Assembly (NCBI GenBank): GCA_903910445.1
Contig: CAIVZR010000031.1
Location: 1-36,878, forward strand
Length of the DNA: 36,878 nt
Direction: 5' to 3'
From: an uncultured Bacteroidota bacterium
Lineage (GTDB): Bacteria; Bacteroidota; Bacteroidia; UKL13-3
Shown: one piece after another, positions 31,765 through 36,878 of the stretch
How the letters are laid out: each line of letters opens with the position of its first letter
How positions within the stretch are numbered: the first letter of the stretch is position 1
Position numbers and translations under genes: made by a program
Notes under the pieces: model-generated
Databases searched by the model: none
Told to the model about the DNA's origin: nothing
What the model saw: the letters and a program-made list of their open reading frames with translations, nothing else

Positions 31765-32106
31765 ATGAAAAAAGTCTTAATTACAGTGGCCGTCATTGCA
31801 GGCTCCATCTTTTTAATTCAATGCGCAGCAGGAAAGAAAAGTGCTGCTAAAAATGCAAAGTCTGCCCTATTGGTAGTTGCCGAAAAGCGCTGGCCTGGGG
31901 TAACACAACACGATTTAGATAGTGGTCGCACTATTTTTACTACCCGTTGTACCAAATGTCATTTGGCAAAGAATATTGCTGATAAAACAGAAGCACAATG
32001 GGTACCCATTCTCAACAAAATGGCGCCAATGGCCAAATTGGCTCCAGAACAAAAAGAACTCTTAACCCGCTATGTGCTTGCGGCTCGTTCACTGGTTGTG
32101 AAATAG
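31765..32106 (+). CDS. Small c-type cytochrome, probable lipoprotein
   Basis: 113 residues. The N-terminus MKKVLITVAVIAGSIFLIQC looks like a lipoprotein signal ending at C20, although Gln before the Cys is unusual. The single heme site is C62-T-K-C65-H66, and M86 or M89 in 'ILNKMAPMAKL' could be the sixth ligand. The C-terminal 'EQKELLTRYVLAARSL' is the usual final helix. It is likely a periplasmic or membrane-tethered electron carrier; the partner is unknown. Heme attachment would use the Ccm system, of which ccmB is in this window. A bidirectional terminator follows. Confidence 0.88.
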   Translation: MKKVLITVAVIAGSIFLIQCAAGKKSAAKNAKSALLVVAEKRWPGVTQHDLDSGRTIFTTRCTKCHLAKNIADKTEAQWVPILNKMAPMAKLAPEQKELLTRYVLAARSLVVK

Positions 32107-32123
32107 TAGAAAGTAAATGGCAT

Positions 32124-32154
32124 AAAAAAAGGCGCTGATGAAGCGCCTTTTTTT
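32124..32154. terminator. Bidirectional rho-independent terminator
   Basis: A7-GGCGCT-GATGA-AGCGCC-T7: a perfect 6-base GC stem with A- and T-runs on either side. It serves both the plus-strand cytochrome gene (stop 32106) and the minus-strand VWA operon (stop 32171). Confidence 0.92.
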
Positions 32155-32170
32155 ATGAGTTCAATTTTTT

Positions 32171-34582
32171 TTATGGAAGAATATTTTCTGGTAACCAATA
32201 GTAACGTAAGTCGTTATTATCAAAATAGCTCTTCTCATCATTACGGATTGATTTCAATAAATTCAATTTATTCTTCATATAATCCATGAGTTGTAATAAC
32301 TGCGCATCGGTCACTACTTTACGGTTTTCCAAATCGGAGATGGTGTACTTCCTCATGAATTCGCTTCGTGAAGGAATACCAGTTACTTTCTCTAAGATGG
32401 CACTCAGGTTGGTATTGAGCATTTCTTTCTCACCTCTGCTACCAATATATTTCAAGATAAGTTCCTTATATACATCTACTAGTTTTTCGCGAAGCTGGCT
32501 ACCCGTTTCATTGATTACTACGGCCTCCAGAGCTTTCTTTAAATCGGTATACTCATCTTCATCAACAAATAAAATGTATTTGTATAAAGGGTATTGCATC
32601 CCTTTCACATCGAGGGTGGTATATGCTTTAATAAAGAATTGATAATTGTCGTCGGTATATTTTTTAATTACTTCTTCATTGGTAACATCGGTACCTAATT
32701 TACTTAGATAATAAATTACCGCAGCATTCAATTTCTTTTCACTTCGTTCACCCACCCCACTTAATTGTGCATCAAGTTCTGCCAATCGAGCTTCAATTCC
32801 ATCATTCGCTTGTTGAATAAATGTTCCAATACTACTTTCCAAATAGCTGGTTGCCATTGGGTTTCCTTTATCGGCGAAAATAATCATGCCTGGCAACGGA
32901 CTGGTCGCAGGGTATTGCAATTGATAAATATTTTTATCTTCTACCTGACTAAATTCAGGCTCAACTACCTTACCCGCAATTTTCGGATCACGCTTACGAA
33001 CCTCATCTGCAATGGATTTTGAAGAGGCCGTAATCAATGTACGCGACTGACGCAAGAAATCGTCATAACTTTTATCGTTGGCATTATTTACCTGAAACAC
33101 CAAGAGGCGGGTTTCAGTTTCGGCAATGAGCTTTGTTACACTTTCATCGGTGAATCCTTTTGGATCTTGCTTGCGATTTCCTGCATTACCAATTAAGATA
33201 ATCATATTTGTTTCATCCTTATGATCGGCGAGCATACGTAAGGCTTTATTCAATCCATAGTAAACTGCCTGTGGCTTTTCTTTATCGAAACAATCTTTAG
33301 TATCTGTTGATGCTTCGGTGAAGAAATCAATTACGGGTGAAATGTTCGGTGATAAGTCGAGTACCTCTACGTCACGCTTTTTAGTAGGACATTTTTCTTC
33401 AGCATAATCGCGGTATACCACAGCACCAAAACGGAATTTATTTTTATTGTCTTCGGTAACGAAGTTGAGCGTTTTCTTAATTGAGTTGATAATTGGCTCA
33501 TAATATCCATTCATGCTATTGCCACCATCCATTACAAACACAATATTGATACTTCTAATTTTCGGACGGAGGTCATTGTATTTCTTTTCGATGGCGAGTT
33601 GCTCGGAAGTTTTGATTGCAGTTGCTCCCGTTTTATCGAAGATATTGGTGATCAATCCAGTCTCTAAAATATTATTAGGGAACTTTTGTAATACAGGGAA
33701 TCGTTTCCACTCTGGTGCAAAACGCACTGAATAGGGGTCCTCATTCCAAATACCTTGAACCTTATTACCTTTCATTACAGATAATACTTCCACCTCATTC
33801 TGCCATAAGGTAGCTTTTACACCAGTGTTTAAGCGCTCATCGGCCGCGGCCTTATCCCAATTAGGTTCTAAGCACAAACGTTGTTCCCAGCGTTGCACAA
33901 TACCGCTTGGCACCCAGCCCAATAACTCACTTTTAATAGAAGAGGCATTGGTTTGATATGTTTTTCCAATAAGGAAATTTTTTCCATCATCACTGGTCTT
34001 GTAAATGAATAAAAACTGGAACAAGAAAATTCCATTCTTGTTTTCATCATGTAAATCGGGTGAGTTATAAATACGAACTACATTTCCATCACGGATATAT
34101 TTTCCAGGGTTTAATAATGCATTTTTATCGTTACTGATAGCAAGTGCTTTGATAGTGAATCCTTGAGAACTTACCAAAGCATGTTTCCATAACAGCATTT
34201 TCTTTTTCTCTACCCAACCCATATCGATGGCAGTATTTGCAATCTTGCGAGCTGTTTTGCTGGTTGATAAGAAAATTGATGGATCATGTTTTACTAAGTG
34301 AAGGTAATCACCTTTTTCTTCAATAACATAAAATGCTTCTAGGAAACTTAATGTTTTAAAATTGGCCTTCGCATCCGCTTTGGTATAGGATTGGATACCA
34401 TCACGATCGGCATAAACTACCCAATCGCTTCCGCTGGTACCTTCGCTTTTGGCAAGTACATTGCCATTGGGTTTGTTATATTCATTGGGATAGTTCAATA
34501 CTCTGGAACCTGACGGCACTTGAGCCCAAAGACTAATATTGATGAGTACTATAAATAGTGTGAGAGAAAATTTAAACTTCAT
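32171..34582 (-). CDS. VWA-domain exported protein, TssR-like (Bacteroidota type VI secretion)
   Basis: 803 residues. The signal peptide is KFKFSLTLFIVLINISLWAQ. The N-terminal third contains two SH3-like beta units ('GIQSYTKADAKANFKTLSFLEAFYVIEEKGDYLHLV' and 'MGWVEKKKMLLWKHALVS'), the second echoed by 'LGWVPSGIVQRWEQR'. A VWA domain (about 345-550) has the MIDAS D352-x-G354-x-S356 in 'VFVMDGGNSM', 'VVYRDYAEEKC' and 'IILIGNAG'. A helical C-terminal region follows. Signal peptide, SH3-like parts, VWA and length together fit TssR of the T6SSiii trans-envelope complex, as I remember that family. It is last in an operon with an outer-membrane barrel, a PKD membrane protein and an unknown protein. 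It could instead be a paralogue outside secretion. Confidence 0.6.
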   Translation of the reverse strand: MKFKFSLTLFIVLINISLWAQVPSGSRVLNYPNEYNKPNGNVLAKSEGTSGSDWVVYADRDGIQSYTKADAKANFKTLSFLEAFYVIEEKGDYLHLVKHDPSIFLSTSKTARKIANTAIDMGWVEKKKMLLWKHALVSSQGFTIKALAISNDKNALLNPGKYIRDGNVVRIYNSPDLHDENKNGIFLFQFLFIYKTSDDGKNFLIGKTYQTNASSIKSELLGWVPSGIVQRWEQRLCLEPNWDKAAADERLNTGVKATLWQNEVEVLSVMKGNKVQGIWNEDPYSVRFAPEWKRFPVLQKFPNNILETGLITNIFDKTGATAIKTSEQLAIEKKYNDLRPKIRSINIVFVMDGGNSMNGYYEPIINSIKKTLNFVTEDNKNKFRFGAVVYRDYAEEKCPTKKRDVEVLDLSPNISPVIDFFTEASTDTKDCFDKEKPQAVYYGLNKALRMLADHKDETNMIILIGNAGNRKQDPKGFTDESVTKLIAETETRLLVFQVNNANDKSYDDFLRQSRTLITASSKSIADEVRKRDPKIAGKVVEPEFSQVEDKNIYQLQYPATSPLPGMIIFADKGNPMATSYLESSIGTFIQQANDGIEARLAELDAQLSGVGERSEKKLNAAVIYYLSKLGTDVTNEEVIKKYTDDNYQFFIKAYTTLDVKGMQYPLYKYILFVDEDEYTDLKKALEAVVINETGSQLREKLVDVYKELILKYIGSRGEKEMLNTNLSAILEKVTGIPSRSEFMRKYTISDLENRKVVTDAQLLQLMDYMKNKLNLLKSIRNDEKSYFDNNDLRYYWLPENILP

Positions 34583-34593
34583 GATATCGCTAA

Positions 34594-35217
34594 TTATTTT
34601 ACCTGTATGTAATTATAGGTAATTCTTGACTGATTGTTAAAATTGTTAACCTGCTTTAACAGGTCTTCTGTGAGTTTGTTTTGGGTATTGCTATAATAAA
34701 TATTTACAGTAACTCGGCTTTCATCCGCACCAGTGATATAGGCTAGCTCACGAGGGAACATGCCCATCAAAATCGAAGGCTCATCCTTGGTAACATAATC
34801 GATGAGATAAGTTTCTGTCACAAAGAAATTCACGGTGATGGTACCTTTCAAAGTAAATTCTTTATCGAATAGGAGCGAGCGCATTTGATGCTTATCAAGC
34901 CATACATTGGGTGTGCGAGAGTTCTTCTCGAATAAGCTATTAAGTATCTTGGTGCTATTTTCAGCCTTCTTACTATAATCAAATTTAGCATCGTTGCTCC
35001 AATACAATAAAAATTTATTGGCAGGAGTGGCATTGTTTTTCTTTACCTCTGCCTCGAGTTTCTCAATAGCATCGCCCGTAAGCGATACATTGCTTCCTCC
35101 TTTACTATTTTCAACGTAAAAGATTACAATATTATTTACACTCTCCACCCTTGGTTTAAATATTTTAAAGGAAGTGAGTACAAGAAAAGAGCAACAAATA
35201 ATTAGTAGCTTTTTCAT
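34594..35217 (-). CDS. Exported protein of unknown function, envelope-operon member
   Basis: 207 residues from the ATG at 35217; the frame opens 14 codons upstream without a leader. The signal peptide is MKKLLIICCSFLVLTSFKIF, with no proper lipobox. The mature part is alternating alpha/beta: 'VNNIVIFYVENSKGGSNVSLTGDAIEKLEAEVKK', 'NKFLLYWSNDAKFDYSKKAENSTKILNSLF', 'TITVNFFVTETYLIDYVT', 'RVTVNIYYSN'. The pattern of strand, Ser-rich turn and helix suggests a small Rossmann or VWA-like fold, but no MIDAS is visible. No family is recognised. It lies 8 bases after the PKD gene and 11 bases before the VWA gene, so it is almost certainly co-expressed and perhaps a partner in the same complex. Confidence 0.75.
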   Translation of the reverse strand: MKKLLIICCSFLVLTSFKIFKPRVESVNNIVIFYVENSKGGSNVSLTGDAIEKLEAEVKKNNATPANKFLLYWSNDAKFDYSKKAENSTKILNSLFEKNSRTPNVWLDKHQMRSLLFDKEFTLKGTITVNFFVTETYLIDYVTKDEPSILMGMFPRELAYITGADESRVTVNIYYSNTQNKLTEDLLKQVNNFNNQSRITYNYIQVK

Positions 35218-35225
35218 AATTAAAA

Positions 35226-36098
35226 TTAATTTTGAGTTACAGTGATTTTTGAAATACAACCATTACTACCATATTCCACTTTCACGTCGCCAAATTTAGT
35301 ATTTCTTTGGATATCCAATTTCATACAATATGAGTAGATACTGGTATTCTTGCTTCCGTTGATTACAACAGATACATTATTATCATTACAGAAATAGGCT
35401 TTTAGCATAGGATAGTAAACCGATTCAAATTCGCCTGCTGTAATTTTTTCAAATTTCGATTTCAAGTCAGCACCCGATAATTTTGGAGCTGGAGCTCCGC
35501 CTCCGGTAACAGGCTTGGCAGTAACTGTAATCGCATGGCGTCCTTCAGCTTTGCTTGCATCTACGCGCAATACAATGGTGTATTTTCCTGGTTGGCTATA
35601 AGTATAGGTTGGGTTTTGTTCGAATTTATCATTGCTACCCGATTCGCCAAATTGCCATTCCCATTTGGTAGCTCCTTCAGTGCTATTGCTGAATTGAACC
35701 GCATCGCCTACTTGGCATGATGCTGGGCCTAAGATGGCCACTGCCTTTTGCATGGTATCGTTACTGCTGATATTTAAATCGCCCACTTTGATGGTGGTAG
35801 TTTCGGTACATTTTCCGTTGATGGTTAAGGTGATTGTAAATTCCCCAGCGCTTTTATACGTATAGTCGCCGCTTTGGTCCTCGCTTTTTCCTCCATCACC
35901 AAAATCCCATTTCCAATCATTTGCTTCAGTTGTATTATCCTCAAAGTGGATACTTTCTCCTGCTAAAATACTATTGGATGAAATTCCGAAAATAAGTTTC
36001 GGGCATCCGCTATCTCCGCCCATAAATTTCTTAATGGCAAATATTCCTCCTGCCACTAAAACAATTGCTACAATGAGAATAATGTTCTTACGTTCCAT
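35226..36098 (-). CDS. Membrane-anchored protein with two PKD-like domains (TssP-like candidate)
   Basis: 290 residues. One N-terminal membrane helix (about 5-24, NIILIVAIVLVAGGIFAI) after MERK places the rest in the periplasm. PKD-like domains occupy about 33-105 ('WKWDFGDGGKSED', 'SGDYTYKSAGEFTITL') and 118-195 ('WEWQFGESGSNDKFEQNPTYTYSQPGKYTIVL'). The C-terminal domain (about 210-290) has three cysteines and ends 'KVEYGSNGCISKITVTQN'. There is no sorting signal, so unlike the PKD proteins elsewhere in the window it is an inner-membrane component. Its place directly before a TssR-like gene suggests a T6SSiii envelope subunit; the name TssP is an inference from position and topology only. 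Confidence 0.7.
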   Translation of the reverse strand: MERKNIILIVAIVLVAGGIFAIKKFMGGDSGCPKLIFGISSNSILAGESIHFEDNTTEANDWKWDFGDGGKSEDQSGDYTYKSAGEFTITLTINGKCTETTTIKVGDLNISSNDTMQKAVAILGPASCQVGDAVQFSNSTEGATKWEWQFGESGSNDKFEQNPTYTYSQPGKYTIVLRVDASKAEGRHAITVTAKPVTGGGAPAPKLSGADLKSKFEKITAGEFESVYYPMLKAYFCNDNNVSVVINGSKNTSIYSYCMKLDIQRNTKFGDVKVEYGSNGCISKITVTQN

Positions 36099-36120
36099 GC
36101 TTTATAAAAATTTAATATAT

Positions 36121-36878
36121 TTATTTAATTGTGATTTTTAGTCCTACGCCAAGTGATACCGATCCTGCTTTTAATAAATTTGTATTGTTCATCAACGAAT
36201 TATAAGTTCCGATTTCGTCGGTGAGTTTGTAGTTTTTAATATAACTGTTATTCGCAAATGAAACATTTTGGAATTGTAATAAGGTTGATAACCATAGTTT
36301 CTCTGACAATTGGAAATTGGCATTCAAACGTAAAATTACTCCCAATGAGCTTCCTAAACTTAATGCTTCTGTTTTCGATAACGATTGATCAATAGCAACA
36401 TCATAACCATCTGCACGTTTTTGTGTGAAATAAGCAGCTTCTCCCGCTTTTCCACCATGAGCCTCAATATTACTTCGGGTAATCATCCAGCTTCCTTTGC
36501 TTGGTACAATGCTCGAATCAAATTGTGATACTTGTGATCCATTGGCATAATTATAAATTGCTTCGTAATCAGCAGTAGCAGTGCTTGAAACATTAGCAGA
36601 GAGCACACTATGATAGTTTACCCCCAATCCTAAACACAAATTTGCTTTATCGCCCAATCCAAATTTATATTGAAGTATGATTGGAATATTGAGTGATTTA
36701 ATTTTCAAATCTTCATCAATAGCATGCACATTAACTACACGGCGATAGGTTTCACCTCTGGTATCCACAGCACTATAATTTACTCGGAAGCTATCCATTT
36801 TAAAACTTGCATTGAAGCTACTGAATCCTAAACCTGTGGCGATACCAAATTTCTTTTTCGATCCAAAGAAATAATCAA
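36121..36878 (-). CDS. Outer-membrane beta-barrel protein (5' part outside window)
   Basis: The frame is open to the right edge, giving at least 252 codons and running beyond the ATG at 36798 (residues before it: DYFFGSKKKFGIATGLGFSS). Alternating strands such as 'FGIATGLGFSSFNASF', 'KIKSLNIPIILQYKFGLGDKANLCLGLGVNYH', 'ALSLGSSLGVILRLNANFQLSEKLWLSTLLQFQNV' and the final 'GSVSLGVGLKITIK' are typical of an OmpA/PorT-like outer-membrane barrel. The final strand ends in Lys rather than Phe. It is first in the visible operon, 22 bases before the PKD gene, and could give an envelope complex its outer-membrane attachment (inference). Confidence 0.75.
   Translation of the reverse strand, partial: DYFFGSKKKFGIATGLGFSSFNASFKMDSFRVNYSAVDTRGETYRRVVNVHAIDEDLKIKSLNIPIILQYKFGLGDKANLCLGLGVNYHSVLSANVSSTATADYEAIYNYANGSQVSQFDSSIVPSKGSWMITRSNIEAHGGKAGEAAYFTQKRADGYDVAIDQSLSKTEALSLGSSLGVILRLNANFQLSEKLWLSTLLQFQNVSFANNSYIKNYKLTDEIGTYNSLMNNTNLLKAGSVSLGVGLKITIK

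Overview
The window looks like a chromosomal segment of a Bacteroidota species, probably near Chitinophagales/Sphingobacteriales. Evidence: promoters of the form TAnnTTTG (13 exact copies upstream of genes), no Shine-Dalgarno sequences, both type A and type B T9SS C-terminal sorting domains, PKD repeats, a PspC-GIN protein under a PadR regulator, DUF2480, and an ATP-type PEP carboxykinase. I saw no rRNA, tRNA, insertion sequence or CRISPR array. No gene-free stretch exceeds 300 bases. The largest gaps are 17740-18026, 4923-5178, 9346-9580, 27242-27462 and 2093-2312, and what they hold is described in the features.

Layout: (1) 1-2150 (minus): an AT-rich operon of two exported proteins, the downstream one cut by the window edge. 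The first gene has an 11-C homopolymer next to its start that puts the best ATG out of frame. (2) 2313-5035 (minus): padR-pspC/GIN operon with two inverted-repeat operators. (3) 5179-7250: two overlapping glycosyltransferases. (4) 7240-19096: mostly housekeeping and metabolic genes: YjbR, a secreted protein, CcmB, tandem Usp, HD hydrolase, YicC, RluD-type pseudouridine synthase, DUF2480, a DUF3089 hydrolase, thiolase, pckA, GNAT and an O-methyltransferase. (5) 19186-26856: a 2556-residue surface protein of about 28 PKD-like modules ending in a type B sorting domain. Ten of its modules form a five-module super-repeat of exactly 442 codons. (6) 26951-32106: a glycine-zipper protein, a DegT/StrS aminotransferase, a rhodanese-thioredoxin lipoprotein, a seven-repeat 'delta-60' propeller protein with a type A sorting signal, and a small c-type cytochrome. 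(7) 32171-36878 (minus): a tightly packed cell-envelope operon (outer-membrane beta-barrel, membrane-anchored PKD protein, unknown exported protein, large VWA protein). It resembles the TssR side of the Bacteroidota type VI secretion trans-envelope complex (T6SSiii).

Starts were moved from the longest open frame to an internal ATG where a signal peptide, lipobox, promoter or family N-terminus supported it (7717, 9345, 13761, 27241, 29398, 31579, 35217). All assignments rest on reading the sequence and translations by eye. No database search was run.
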